The translations under genes were made by a program, and so were the position numbers. Of a stretch of DNA of 64,000 nt, positions 24,843-34,126 are shown in pieces; the first letter of the stretch is position 1, and the number at the start of each line of letters is the position of its first letter. The stretch is taken from assembly GCF_017497975.1 (NCBI RefSeq), contig NZ_JAGDEL010000001.1, forward strand, positions 1-64,000, in the 5' to 3' direction. The notes beneath the pieces were generated by a model, which saw nothing but the letters and a program-made list of their open reading frames with translations, had not been told where the DNA came from and did no database searches. Source of the stretch: Metabacillus bambusae (GTDB lineage Bacteria > Bacillota > Bacilli > Bacillales > Bacillaceae).

Positions 24843-25988
24843 ATGAGTATCGCCTGGTTTATCTTAATTACTTGCTTACTTAGTATGATTCAGAGCTTCA
24901 TTTTTCATAAATGGGGCTTAGTAGGTTTACAATACAATCGTTTTTTTAATAAGAAGACAGTGTTCGCTGGAGAAGAAATAGAAATGATCGATGAAATCTC
25001 AAATAATAAACTACTTCCATTACCATGGTTACGACTAGAATCAAAAATTGATCAAAATTTACAATTTGCAAGAAAACAAGACAACTCTACTGAAGAACTA
25101 AGTGAAGAATTTCATCGGACTTTATTTAGCCTGTTGCCCTATCAAAAAATAACTAGAAGGCATAAAGTCTACTGTAATAAACGGGGATATTATGAGCTTA
25201 AAACAGTATCTTTGACACTTGGAGATGTACTTGGCTTCGGGGAGACCTTTGATCATTTCAACGCAAAAGCCACCGTAACTGTGTATCCTGAAATCATACC
25301 AATCGAAGACATACCTTTACCTTCTCATAGTTGGCTTGGCAATATTATGGTGAGAAGGTGGATTATTGATGATCCCTTTGTTAACGCTGGTGTACGAGAA
25401 TATTCTTATGGTGACTCAATGAATTCAGTAAATTGGAAAGCAACAGCTCGGACAGGCAGCTTACAGGTTAGTAAAAGGGATTACACCTCTGACCACCACC
25501 TAATGATTTATCTAAACTTTGATGAAACAGAGGATATTTGGATGCCAATTCAAAACGCACTATTAATTGAAAAGGGTATATCATATGCTGCTTCTATTGC
25601 ACAAGAATCGATATCTAAAGGAATAAACACAGGATTTGGGTGTAACTCCTACTTAGTTGAACCATTTGGGGAAATAATAGAAAATAATGTAAAGGAATCT
25701 GTTCGAATTGAGCCGAAGAATGGGAAACATCAGCTAACACAGTTATACGATACAATGGCCAAGCTAAGCATGGATAGGAGCATGAGCTTTAAGCGTTTTT
25801 TACTGGAAGACATGAACAACCGTCTAAATACAGATATTCTTATTATTACTACACTATTAACGGCAAATATCCAGGAAAATATCCGACTGCTTGAAGTTCA
25901 AGGAAACAAAATTGAAATCCTAATGCTTACTGACCAGCTTAATGATTATAAAAACATGCAGGGAGAGGGTGGATATTATGCCCAATAG
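24843..25988 (+). CDS. DUF58 domain protein
   Basis: This 381-residue protein has a short N-terminal membrane segment (about 2-18) and then the DUF58 fold: YCNKRGYYELKTVSLTLGD, the conserved PFGLF-like region, and VREYSYGDSMNSVNWKATARTG (about 188-209), which is the DUF58 signature (REYxxGDxxRxIxWKxTAR). DUF58 proteins are vWA-like partners of MoxR ATPases. The start ATG abuts the moxR stop codon and the end overlaps the next gene by 11 bases, indicating translational coupling. Confidence 0.9.
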   Translation: MSIAWFILITCLLSMIQSFIFHKWGLVGLQYNRFFNKKTVFAGEEIEMIDEISNNKLLPLPWLRLESKIDQNLQFARKQDNSTEELSEEFHRTLFSLLPYQKITRRHKVYCNKRGYYELKTVSLTLGDVLGFGETFDHFNAKATVTVYPEIIPIEDIPLPSHSWLGNIMVRRWIIDDPFVNAGVREYSYGDSMNSVNWKATARTGSLQVSKRDYTSDHHLMIYLNFDETEDIWMPIQNALLIEKGISYAASIAQESISKGINTGFGCNSYLVEPFGEIIENNVKESVRIEPKNGKHQLTQLYDTMAKLSMDRSMSFKRFLLEDMNNRLNTDILIITTLLTANIQENIRLLEVQGNKIEILMLTDQLNDYKNMQGEGGYYAQ

Positions 25989-27300
25989 AGTTCGTGCAAT
26001 TTTAGAGAAATGGGTATTAGGCATGTGTGAATTCATCCTCTTTTTCCCACTCGTTCTTTTACTTAGCATATATATCGTTCCCAGACCTCTGCTTTGGATT
26101 GCTCATTTGCCACTTCTATTTATTTTTGGTTACTTATTAAGGGTCTCTGTCCAAGATAAAAAACGAATAATCTATCTTGTATTTACCCTTCTCACAAGTG
26201 CATGTTCTGCCCTTCTCTTTTATGATAATGTGTTATCTTATTTGGTTGTTTTTATGAGTAATTGCGTCATTTTTTACCGTAGTATCCTATTTGCAGAACA
26301 GGAAGCAGAGAAATTATTCTCTTTTTCTAAACTATGGATGTTTGGGTTTCCTATATACTTTATTGCATACTTTTTATATCGATTTATAGATCCCTTATCT
26401 CCATATCTCAATATCATCACATGGGCTGGCATTCTGCTGGTCGTAATCACATTATTCGCTTCTAATAGTAATTCATTAAAATCTTCAACCTTATCAAAAC
26501 AAAAAAAGCCGTTTGTGACAAGCTCAATTAAGCAAAAAAATCAAGCTTATATTTTAATTTTTATTAGTATAATTGCTATCATAACCAACTTTAAGGATAT
26601 CCAAATCTTTTTCTATAAAGCGACTGTAGCTGTCATATCTATGATTCTTTCTTTCCTATCTATCTTTGAAAATGATGAGCCCATTGATGGAACACCTCCA
26701 CCTAATGAAGCTGCCACACCGGTTTTAGAGGGAGGAGAGCCATCTACAATTGCTATCATTTTGGATAAGATTATCCAGTTTGCTTTTTATTCATTAGCAC
26801 TAATTGTAAGTGTCGTTCTCATCATTATCGTTGGGAAGAAATTTGGTTATTTGCTTAGAGTTGGGTTTAAAAGGTGTTTGAAATTTATAAGCCAAATCTT
26901 CCATTTAGATCATCGCGAGAAAGAGGAAGGAATCCAATATTTTGACGAAAAGGAAAGTCTTATTAATTTAAAAAAATGGGGTAATGGTAAGAAAAATCAA
27001 GCAAAAGAATTGATTTTCCATTTATTAAGTCGTAAACCAAAGTGGGAAGACTTATCCGACCGCGAAAAAGTACGCTATGTTTATCGGCAGTTGGTAGAAA
27101 ATAAAGTTAAGGACGGTTTTATTTTTAAAGAGTCCCATACACCATTCGAGATTATAAGTGAGATAAATAAAAAAAGAAATCAAAATGAGCTAATAACCTT
27201 ATTAGAATCTTATGGTAAAGCAAGATACGGGAAACAGGACTTAAGTTTGCGCGAATTAGAGGAAGTTTCATTACTTTTGAAATCGACTAAGAAAGATTAA
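25978..27300 (+). CDS. Membrane protein with C-terminal DUF4129-like domain
   Basis: This 440-residue protein has about four to six membrane helices in the first 150 residues, another at about 188-206, an extracytoplasmic linker rich in Pro/Gly/Glu, a further helix (about 265-285) and a cytoplasmic C-terminus. Residues about 350-440 (REKVRYVYRQLVENKVKDGF, HTPFEI, YGKARYGKQDLS) match DUF4129, a domain normally fused to the transglutaminase partner of MoxR-DUF58. Here no transglutaminase domain is present. The ATG at 25978, 8 bases after GAGAGGG, fits better than the upstream frame. It is the last gene of the operon. Confidence 0.8.
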   Translation: MPNRVRAILEKWVLGMCEFILFFPLVLLLSIYIVPRPLLWIAHLPLLFIFGYLLRVSVQDKKRIIYLVFTLLTSACSALLFYDNVLSYLVVFMSNCVIFYRSILFAEQEAEKLFSFSKLWMFGFPIYFIAYFLYRFIDPLSPYLNIITWAGILLVVITLFASNSNSLKSSTLSKQKKPFVTSSIKQKNQAYILIFISIIAIITNFKDIQIFFYKATVAVISMILSFLSIFENDEPIDGTPPPNEAATPVLEGGEPSTIAIILDKIIQFAFYSLALIVSVVLIIIVGKKFGYLLRVGFKRCLKFISQIFHLDHREKEEGIQYFDEKESLINLKKWGNGKKNQAKELIFHLLSRKPKWEDLSDREKVRYVYRQLVENKVKDGFIFKESHTPFEIISEINKKRNQNELITLLESYGKARYGKQDLSLRELEEVSLLLKSTKKD

Positions 27301-27368
27301 GTTAATTGGCTTTAACTTTAATTAACTATTTAGATTGAGTGTTTAAATTAATAATCTTTATGGGAATG

Positions 27369-27409
27369 AAGCCTGACTTGCATGTGTTATGCATCAAGTT
27401 AGGCTTTTA
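27369..27409 (+). terminator. Terminator of the moxR operon
   Basis: AAGCCTGACTTG (27369-27380) pairs with CAAGTTAGGCTT (27395-27406), with one G-T pair and an inner GCAT/ATGC, followed by TTTTAT. Confidence 0.8.
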
Positions 27410-27694
27410 TCATTTTGAAAATATGAATATATTTTAAGGTCATCGTCTTAACTAGTAAGGGCTAGGAGATATCCAAACAAGGTAATATATGGTGATAGTC
27501 TAAAAGAGACCACGGTAATTGAGGATTCTAGTATAATATGATCAGACACATATGTAAGAGCTAATGGATAGTACACGAAACGAATCATGCTTTGGATAAC
27601 TGGTTAAATGAATACCTATATATTATTTACAACCATCCAAAACTATTAAAACTTTCTTATATCAAGGAGGGTAAAGCTTTTCACAGCTAAGGAC
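27410..27694. other. Non-coding region before the esterase gene
   Basis: No gene is visible. A lone ACCATCCA (27632-27639), the complement of the TGGATGGT motif found at 30780-34995, occurs without a second copy 24 bp away. AAGGAGG (27665-27671) is about 23 bases before the esterase ATG, unusually far. Confidence 0.35.
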
Positions 27695-28852
27695 ATGACA
27701 AAACGAATAAAAAGTTTCATCCTCACATTTATTGCAGTGATTCTTTTATGTTGTATGATCATAATTGTTGCTGTTGAACAATGGAGTCATACAGAAGCTG
27801 GAAAAGTACCAGCGAAAACGGCGGTGTTGTTACATGCTGTGGATAAAAACCTTGTTACATCTGGCATGAAGCCGCCTAAATTTTTAACTACTTCTGGAAC
27901 CTCAAGTTATAATCGAGAGACAAAGTACATCCCCATGTCGGATGGTGCTAAAATACCCATCCGTATTTATGAACCAAAGATAGCTGGGCCACATCCAATT
28001 ATCATCTATTATCACGGAGGTGCATTTTTAGAAGGGTATGGTGATATCAATACCCATGATAATATTGTTCGAGCCCTTGCTAATAAAACGGGTAGTGTTG
28101 TCATTTCTGTTGGTTATCGTGTAGCACCAGAACATCCATTTCCGACAGCCACAGAGGATAGTTATGAAGCATTGCTTTGGGCTGTAGAAAATGCCAAGAC
28201 ATTTAATGGAAATACAAACAAGATTGCTGTTGTAGGAGACAGTGCAGGTGGTAATATAGCCACTGTAGTTGCGATGATGGCACGTGATCGTAAAGGACCT
28301 GCTATAACATCTCAAGCACTCTTTTATCCACTTACAACATTTAAAGATGTTGCGTTTAATTCTAGAGAAATGTACGACAGTGGTTATTACTTAATCTCAA
28401 GAAACGTTATGTTAAAAGCACGAAAGTATTATACGCCAAATAAGGAAATGTGGTCTAACCCGTATACATCCCCTTTACAAGCTGACAACCTTTCCAACCT
28501 TCCTCCTGCTCTTATTATTACAGCGGAGTTTGATCCATTACGTGATGAAGGAGAAGCATATGGTAAAAGATTGGCAGAGTACGGTGTACCAGTTAAAGCT
28601 ATCCGCTATAATGGTGTTATGCATGGCTTTGTCTCTTTTTATGAGGTAATGAATCGCGGAAATCATGCGTTACAAGAAGCAACCATTTATTTGAATCAAG
28701 CGTTCAACGAAGAAATTCCATACAACCCATATGACTTACAAATATATGAACACCAAAAGACTTTAGAAGCCATTCAGGAGCGAGGCGAGGCATACGCAAT
28801 AGGTGGCTATTTACTTGGGAAGCAAACATTAGCCAAGCTCGAATCCTGGTAA
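27695..28852 (+). CDS. Alpha/beta hydrolase, HSL-type esterase, membrane-anchored
   Basis: These 385 residues have an uncleaved-looking N-terminal membrane segment (about 8-28) and a hormone-sensitive-lipase-type hydrolase domain: oxyanion motif YYHGGAF (about 108-114), nucleophile GDSAGG (Ser at about 182), a likely catalytic Asp in EFDPLRDEG and His in MHGF. It probably hydrolyses short-chain esters at the outer face of the membrane. The ATG at 27695 lacks a well-placed ribosome binding site: AAGG is two bases before it, and the good AAGGAGG is 23 bases away with no in-frame start between. The gene is monocistronic. Confidence 0.85.
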   Translation: MTKRIKSFILTFIAVILLCCMIIIVAVEQWSHTEAGKVPAKTAVLLHAVDKNLVTSGMKPPKFLTTSGTSSYNRETKYIPMSDGAKIPIRIYEPKIAGPHPIIIYYHGGAFLEGYGDINTHDNIVRALANKTGSVVISVGYRVAPEHPFPTATEDSYEALLWAVENAKTFNGNTNKIAVVGDSAGGNIATVVAMMARDRKGPAITSQALFYPLTTFKDVAFNSREMYDSGYYLISRNVMLKARKYYTPNKEMWSNPYTSPLQADNLSNLPPALIITAEFDPLRDEGEAYGKRLAEYGVPVKAIRYNGVMHGFVSFYEVMNRGNHALQEATIYLNQAFNEEIPYNPYDLQIYEHQKTLEAIQERGEAYAIGGYLLGKQTLAKLESW

Positions 28853-28874
28853 AAAAACGTAACTATTTATAATG

Positions 28875-28923
28875 ACAAATAAGAGATGACTTTATCCCGC
28901 TACTTTAGTCATCTCTTATTTGT
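28875..28923. terminator. Bidirectional terminator
   Basis: A perfect 17-bp stem (ACAAATAAGAGATGACT and its complement) with a 15-base loop lies between the esterase gene and the convergent small gene. Confidence 0.75.
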
Positions 28924-29039
28924 TTGATAGATAAAGATTTGCACGATCAATTAATTAAAGGTAATTTCCCAGATTGGGAATGGTTAAATGTAATGAAGGA
29001 AAGGAAGAGTTCTTAAGGATTGTTATAAAATAGGAATGA

Positions 29040-29255
29040 TTATCGCTTTTTCTTCGTATCTTTTATATTTGGTTGGTTTTGTTTCACTTTTTCAAACAAG
29101 ACGTTAACATGAACTTTGTTTTCTTCAATCGTCCTAACGCTTAAAACTTTCCCTTTGCGACCTTTAATTTTTATATTTTCATCAACAGTAGGAATCGTAT
29201 TAACTAACTGAACTAAATGCAATGTATTATCTTCAAAAAAATGAATGACATACAC
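29040..29255 (-). CDS. Small hypothetical protein, 71 residues
   Basis: The sequence is beta-rich (YVIHFFEDNTLHLVQLV, then IKIKGRKGKVLSVR, then KVHVNVLFEKV) with a basic tail ending KDTKKKR. The GKV/GRKGKV turn recalls KOW- or SH3-like small barrels, but no family is recognised. I chose GTG (29253-29255) because GGAGTG lies 10 bases before it; the longer frame adds a hydrophobic stretch without a ribosome binding site. It is convergent with the esterase gene. Confidence 0.5.
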   Translation of the reverse strand: MYVIHFFEDNTLHLVQLVNTIPTVDENIKIKGRKGKVLSVRTIEENKVHVNVLFEKVKQNQPNIKDTKKKR

Positions 29256-29552
29256 CTTTAGATCACTCCATTCAATTAAATTTATCTTTAAAATGAAGAT
29301 AAGATACAATGTTGGTAAGATATTCTTCATCTCTTTATAAAATATTGGGTAATACATAGATTTAGACCGCAGTCATAAAAACATTTAGATTTACCCTCGG
29401 TAGAAGGAGATAATAGATAAATAAAATCCCTTTTTTATATTATTTATAGTATGATTTATTAAGAACTAGTTATTGAACGTTTTGCTTATAGTGTAAAATA
29501 AGAATATGCAAATCGCTACAATAAAATACCTTATGGAGGTTTTCACCTTATT

Positions 29553-30506
29553 ATGTCAAAGCACTATGAAGATTCGAATTTAAAAATATTCTCCTTAAAC
29601 TCTGACCCAGCTCTATCAAAAAAAATCGGCGAAATTCTAGGTGTTGATTTAGGGAAGTGTTCTGTTACTCGTTTCAGTGATGGAGAAATTCAAATTAATA
29701 TTGAAGAAAGTATTCGTGGTTGTGAGGTATATATTATTCAATCAATTAGCTCCCCTGTAAATGAACATCTAATGGAGCTTTTAATAATGGTAGATGCTTT
29801 AAAGCGTGCTTCAGCAAAAACAATCAACCTTGTCATTCCCTACTATGGCTATGCTAGACAAGATCGTAAAGCAAGAGCGAGGGAGCCAATTACAGCAAAA
29901 CTTATCGCAAATCTTCTTGAAACAGCTGGTTCAACGCGTGTTATTGCACTTGACCTGCATGCACCACAAATTCAAGGATTCTTTGATATACCTATTGACC
30001 ATCTTATGGGTGTTCCGATTTTGGGAGAGTATTTCCTAAATAAGCAATTAGATGATATTGTCATCGTATCTCCAGATCACGGCGGTGTTACCCGTGCTCG
30101 TAAATTAGCAGATAGGCTAAAAGCTCCTATTGCAATTATAGACAAAAGACGTCCTAGACCTAATGTTGTTGAAGTAATGAATATAGTAGGGAATATAGAA
30201 GGAAAAACAGCGATTCTAATTGATGATATCATTGACACAGCAGGAACAATTACATTAGCAGCAAATGCTCTTGTAGAAAATGGTGCAAAAGAAGTTTATG
30301 CGTGCTGTACACATCCAGTTTTATCAGGACCAGCAATTGAGCGGATTCAGAACTCTAAAATTAAAGAACTAATTGTAACAGACTCAATAACCCTTCCTGA
30401 AGAGAAGCGTATTGATAAGTTAGTTGAGCTTTCAGTTGCTCCCTTAATTAGTGAAGCGATTAAACGTATCCATGAAAAACAATCTGTGGATGAACTAGTT
30501 CAATAA
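29553..30506 (+). CDS. prs: Ribose-phosphate pyrophosphokinase (PRPP synthase)
   Basis: This 317-residue class I PRPP synthase transfers pyrophosphate from ATP to ribose 5-phosphate, feeding purine, pyrimidine, histidine and tryptophan synthesis. It shows [11 protein letters not shown], the ATP-loop [10 protein letters not shown], the flexible [14 protein letters not shown] region and the PRPP-binding loop [11 protein letters not shown]. In Bacillus the housekeeping prs normally lies in gcaD-prs-ctc; this copy stands alone, so it is probably a second paralogue. GGAGG is 13 bases before ATG, longer than usual. Near-consensus promoter bases TTGAAC and TAAAAT lie at about 29473-29500. A strong terminator follows. 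Confidence 0.93.
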   Translation: MSKHYEDSNLKIFSLNSDPALSKKIGEILGVDLGKCSVTRFSDGEIQINIEESIRGCEVYIIQSISSPVNEHLMELLIMVDALKRASAKTINLVIPYYGYARQDRKARAREPITAKLIANLLETAGSTRVIALDLHAPQIQGFFDIPIDHLMGVPILGEYFLNKQLDDIVIVSPDHGGVTRARKLADRLKAPIAIIDKRRPRPNVVEVMNIVGNIEGKTAILIDDIIDTAGTITLAANALVENGAKEVYACCTHPVLSGPAIERIQNSKIKELIVTDSITLPEEKRIDKLVELSVAPLISEAIKRIHEKQSVDELVQ

Positions 30507-30583
30507 TTTTTATTTCTGATATATTTTTATCACCACCGAATAAAAATGATTGCTTTTCTAAATGCATTATCGTTTTCATATGT

Positions 30584-30635
30584 AAACAAAAAACTTCGAG
30601 GATTATGTGTTGTTAATCCTTGAAGTTTTTTGTTT
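30584..30635. terminator. Terminator after prs
   Basis: A stem of about 22 bp (AAACAAAAAACTTC.AGGATTA with its complement) and a T-rich end close the prs unit. Confidence 0.85.
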
Positions 30636-30779
30636 TGACTTGAAATTTTAATACTTTATTTAGATTTTATTTCTAAAACATTTTGATTTTGAAAGAACAT
30701 GTTTTAGTGGTTCCTTCAATAAAGAAATATATTAGCTAAAGGAGTATTTCAAATTATTATATAATTGAATAATACGAAG

Positions 30780-30838
30780 TGGATGGTAATGATAATCTTC
30801 AATTGGATGGTTAATCAATTTAGGTTAAGGACTATACT
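30780..30838 (+). promoter_or_regulatory. Promoter with paired TGGATGGT repeats (site 1)
   Basis: TGGATGGT occurs at 30780-30787 and again at 30804-30811, 24 bp apart start to start. A -10-like TATACT (30833-30838) begins 29 bases after the second repeat, which therefore lies at the -35 position; no good -35 hexamer is present. The same layout occurs at 33910 and 34938. This is the geometry of an activator-dependent promoter. It drives the 63-residue membrane protein. A GACTATA/TATAGTC inverted repeat overlaps the start region. Confidence 0.6.
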
Positions 30839-30895
30839 AAACTATAGTCTTTATTTATTTACTAAGTATTATCTTTATATAAAGGGGATATAATT

Positions 30896-31087
30896 ATGAC
30901 AATTGCAATTATATTAATTGTTATTCTGGCTATTGCAGCATTAATAGGTACCATACTTGCAGCAAAAGAAAATGATAAAGATTATAATAAAAAAGCAAAA
31001 GGAAATGTAACAAGATTGACTTCTATTTATGCTATTGTAATCTTTTTATCTATAATAGCTGTTGGTGTTTATATTACTCTTAGATAA
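30896..31087 (+). CDS. Small two-helix membrane protein, 63 residues
   Basis: Helix 1 spans about residues 3-23 and helix 2 about 43-61, joined by a charged loop (KENDKDYNKKAKGNVTR). Similar short Bacillus proteins are sometimes annotated as a possible bacillithiol-synthesis (BshB3) contributor, but I see no catalytic feature and would not assign a function. AAAGGGG precedes ATG. It has its own promoter with the paired TGGATGGT repeats and its own terminator, just ahead of the MocR gene. Confidence 0.75.
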   Translation: MTIAIILIVILAIAALIGTILAAKENDKDYNKKAKGNVTRLTSIYAIVIFLSIIAVGVYITLR

Positions 31088-31102
31088 TTTATGAGATAAA
31101 AT

Positions 31103-31141
31103 AAAACCTTACACTTTATGCTAAACAAGGTGTAAGGTTTT
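31103..31141 (+). terminator. Terminator of the small membrane-protein gene
   Basis: AAAACCTTACACTT pairs with AAGGTGTAAGGTTTT (one bulge), ending in TTTT. It separates this unit from the MocR gene. Confidence 0.8.
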
Positions 31142-31219
31142 ACATATTTATTTCTATATTGTTATCATTTAAAGGTTTGCAATTATACTATTATAGATAA
31201 AATGACAAGGGTGGAAACA

Positions 31220-32668
31220 ATGGATTGGAAACCTGACAGAACAGATAAAAAACCTATATATAAACAAATAGCTGAATATATCGAACATCAGATTTCCTCT
31301 GGTCAATTTCCTGCTGATAGTGTTCTACCTTCTGAACGAACATTAGCAAAAGAGTTGAATGTAAATCGTAGCACAATTGTGTCTGCATATGAGGAATTAC
31401 AGTCTCTTGGCATAGTAGAGAGAAAAAAAGGCAGCGGTACGAGGGTAAGTACTGATATTTGGGGAATTTCTCAAAAACGTATCCCAAACTGGGGTCGCTA
31501 TGTGGAAGATGGCTCGTTTTTACCAAACCTTCCACTTGTACAGAGAATCCGATTAGAAATTCAAAAAAATGATTTAGTAAATTTAGCAAGTGGAGAATTA
31601 TCACCTGAGTTAATGCCCCATAATCATTTTAAAAACATATTGTCCACTCAATCTTTCAGCGGAAGTCTCGGTTATGATCACCCACAAGGAAATGAAGACC
31701 TTAGAAATACAATAGTATCTCATGTTAAAGAACACAAAAACATTGCTACGGATCCTTCTTCCGTTCTTATTACTTCTGGTGCACAACAAGCACTTCACTT
31801 AATTGTAGAGTGCTTGCTTAAACCAGGGGATGCAGTTGCAATAGAGGATCCATCATATGCTTATTCTTTACCTTTATTTCAATCTGCTGGATTAAGAACT
31901 TTTCTTTTACCAGTTGATAAAAACGGTGCTAATCCTGAAGATTTGAAGTCATTGCATAAAAAGCATCGCATTCGGATGGTCTTTTTGAATCCAGATTATC
32001 AAAATCCAACAGGGACTATTCTCAGCCTTTCAAGACGCAAGAAATTTTTGGAGATATCTACTGAATACGGTATTCCGATCATTGAGGACGATCCATACAG
32101 TTTGACGTCCTACAATAGCGAAGTCAATCCGACTCTTAAATCGCTTGATGAAAATGGAAATGTCCTATATATTAGTTCATTATCTAAAATTGTTGCTTCC
32201 GGATTAAGAATTGGCTGGATTATTGGCCCTCCACAGGTGATTCAACGTCTTGCAGATGCAAAACAGCAAGTAGACTTTGGACATAGTGTATTTCCTCAGT
32301 GGATTGCAAATGAATTTTTGGGATCAGAATATTTCAACTCCCATATAAATATGATCCGAAAGCAACTTAAACTTCGTAGAGACGAGCTTATTTTAAGTCT
32401 AAAGGAAATTATGGGGGAAGAGGTGGATTTCCTAACACCAGAAGGAGGCATCCACTTATGGTGTAAAGTAGATCCAGCGTTAAATGAGCATAAATTACTT
32501 GAAGAATCGATTAAAAATGGAGTTGCATTTGTCCCTGGAAGTATCTTAGGATCTAATAAAGGCTATATACGATTTACATATGGACGAGGACAGTTAGATT
32601 TGATGCGTAAAGGAATCGTAAGATTTGCTGAATCACTAAATCATTTTAAACAGGATATTAAGGAATGA
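31220..32668 (+). CDS. MocR-family regulator (GntR helix-turn-helix + aminotransferase-like domain)
   Basis: This 482-residue protein has a winged helix at about 10-78 (KPIYKQIAEYIEHQISSG, LPSERTLAKELNVNRSTIV, GSGTRV) fused to a fold-type I aminotransferase-like domain (about 110-480) with the PLP-lysine segment YISSLSKIVASGLRIGW. MocR proteins such as GabR and PdxR use PLP or its adducts as ligand and often bind direct repeats. ATG at 31220 has AGGGTGG just before it; the upstream ATG (31202) lacks a site. The HemD-like gene follows in the same direction. It is the best candidate regulator of the TGGATGGT promoters around it; this is inferred. Confidence 0.88.
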   Translation: MDWKPDRTDKKPIYKQIAEYIEHQISSGQFPADSVLPSERTLAKELNVNRSTIVSAYEELQSLGIVERKKGSGTRVSTDIWGISQKRIPNWGRYVEDGSFLPNLPLVQRIRLEIQKNDLVNLASGELSPELMPHNHFKNILSTQSFSGSLGYDHPQGNEDLRNTIVSHVKEHKNIATDPSSVLITSGAQQALHLIVECLLKPGDAVAIEDPSYAYSLPLFQSAGLRTFLLPVDKNGANPEDLKSLHKKHRIRMVFLNPDYQNPTGTILSLSRRKKFLEISTEYGIPIIEDDPYSLTSYNSEVNPTLKSLDENGNVLYISSLSKIVASGLRIGWIIGPPQVIQRLADAKQQVDFGHSVFPQWIANEFLGSEYFNSHINMIRKQLKLRRDELILSLKEIMGEEVDFLTPEGGIHLWCKVDPALNEHKLLEESIKNGVAFVPGSILGSNKGYIRFTYGRGQLDLMRKGIVRFAESLNHFKQDIKE

Positions 32669-32712
32669 TTGTAAATAGAGAAGCTCTAATTGGTGGAGAG
32701 GAGGAATAAAAG

Positions 32713-33534
32713 ATGGGAAAAGGATTAACAGGAAAGAGAATTGCTATTGGCGGTAGCCGCAAGATAGAAGAAATTAGTTTATTAATTCAGAAACAGGGAG
32801 GCACCCCTGTCGTTCGTCCCCTACAAGGAACCGTCCTCTTAGCGGAGGAGGAACTTAATCCAGACTTACAAAAGTTTGTGTGCGAAGGTGCTGATTGGGT
32901 AATTTTCACAACCGGTATTGGAACAGAAACGCTATTAAATTTAGCCAAAAATTTAAATGTTGAACAAGAATTTTTAACTATTATCCAACATGCTAATGTA
33001 GCTACAAGAGGTTATAAAACCTTTTCTACATTTAAGAAACTTGGAATAATACCTTTAGCATCTGATGAAGACGGTACAAATCGCAGCTTAATACGATCTC
33101 TCGATAACTTTGATTTTTCAAATAAAAAGGTAATGGTGCAGCTGCATGGTGAAGATGCTCCTACATTAATCAAGTTTCTTGAGGACAGAGGGGCATCTGT
33201 ATTAAAGATTCTTCCTTACAAGCACATTCCTCCCGAAAATGAGATATTGGAGAAACTTTGTATAGAGTTGTTAAATAATGAATTAGATGCTGTCTGCTTT
33301 ACAACTGCTATACAAGTTCGTTCACTATTTGATTTTGTAAGAAAAAAAGGTTACCTAAAAGATATATTAGAAGTTTTTAAAAAGGATACTATTGCTGTTG
33401 CTGTTGGAAAAGTAACAGCTGAGGCTTTAATCGAACAAAATGTAGATAGGTACCTTTCCCCTAAGCATGAGAGAATGGGAGCAATGATTATAGAATTGTC
33501 ACAATTCTATGAAAAAACACTTGAAGTTTTATAA
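32713..33534 (+). CDS. Uroporphyrinogen-III synthase-like protein
   Basis: This 273-residue HemD-fold protein has two alternating alpha/beta domains. Features include RIAIGGSRK at the start, WVIFTTGIGTETLL, VMVQLHGEDAPTLIKFLEDRG and DAVCFTTAIQVRSLFDF, the last being the conserved FTS-like segment. HemD cyclises hydroxymethylbilane in haem and sirohaem synthesis. This copy is not in the hem operon but 44 bp behind a MocR regulator, with GGAGAGGAGG upstream, so it may be a specialised paralogue. A 23-bp terminator follows 77 bases later. Confidence 0.82.
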   Translation: MGKGLTGKRIAIGGSRKIEEISLLIQKQGGTPVVRPLQGTVLLAEEELNPDLQKFVCEGADWVIFTTGIGTETLLNLAKNLNVEQEFLTIIQHANVATRGYKTFSTFKKLGIIPLASDEDGTNRSLIRSLDNFDFSNKKVMVQLHGEDAPTLIKFLEDRGASVLKILPYKHIPPENEILEKLCIELLNNELDAVCFTTAIQVRSLFDFVRKKGYLKDILEVFKKDTIAVAVGKVTAEALIEQNVDRYLSPKHERMGAMIIELSQFYEKTLEVL

Positions 33535-33611
33535 CTTTAAGTGTTCAATATTCATCAATTATTTCATGTGAATAAATGAATTATTCCAAGTGCAAACAAG
33601 TTATATGTTTT

Positions 33612-33665
33612 AACACAAAATAAGAGTTTAAAGTCTATATCAACTTTAAACTCTTATTTTGTGTT
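33612..33665. terminator. Long perfect terminator hairpin
   Basis: The arms 33612-33634 and 33643-33665 are perfectly complementary over 23 bp, with an 8-base loop. They end in a T-rich tract and close the mocR-hemD unit. Confidence 0.85.
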
Positions 33666-33866
33666 TTAATTTACTGACTCACAGACTGTAGACAAATTCA
33701 AATGAATTATTGAGTTTATCTATGATCTTTTTTAAGGAACACATTTATAGTAGGGATGAACACGATGTCAAAAAGAAAGTAACAGAACATTATGTACTTA
33801 ATCACTATTTTATTTCAATAAAACGTCACATTTTTACCATGCATATCCCATTATCATATTAACCGG

Positions 33867-33890
33867 ATACCATCAGGGTTTTGATGGTAT
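33867..33890 (+). other. Short hairpin upstream of site 2
   Basis: ATACCATCA (33867-33875) and TGATGGTAT (33882-33890) form a 9-bp stem 20 bp before the TGGATGGT pair. The rest of 33666-34126 holds no visible gene. The arm contains ACCATC/GATGGT, a partial match to the repeat core, so it might be an extra regulator contact or a terminator. Confidence 0.35.
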
Positions 33891-33909
33891 TTAGAATTAC
33901 TTTGGATAA

Positions 33910-33968
33910 TGGATGGTTAAAAAAGAATAAAAGTGGATGGTTAATAATTATATAAATCTATTTATTAT
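33910..33968 (+). promoter_or_regulatory. Promoter with paired TGGATGGT repeats (site 2)
   Basis: TGGATGGT occurs at 33910-33917 and 33934-33941, again 24 bp apart, with TATTAT (33963-33968) 29 bases after the start of the second copy. Both repeats here are followed by TAA. It drives yfmQ. Confidence 0.6.
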
Positions 33969-34126
33969 AAAAAGGAATTCTTAAAGAGCAAGGTATACAG
34001 TTTAATACATATAGGTAGACTTCAAGATTATCAAGTTTCATCTAGATACAAAAATAAACAATCAATGCATTGATAATATGCGTTATGGAATAAAATTAAA
34101 ATAGAATGTAACGGAGATGAAAAATT

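Noticed and set aside
27565-27600. TGGATAGT/TGGATAAC as a fourth member of the TGGATGGT regulon
   Set aside because: The spacing is 28 bp, the cores differ at two or more positions, and no -10 element lies at the expected distance.
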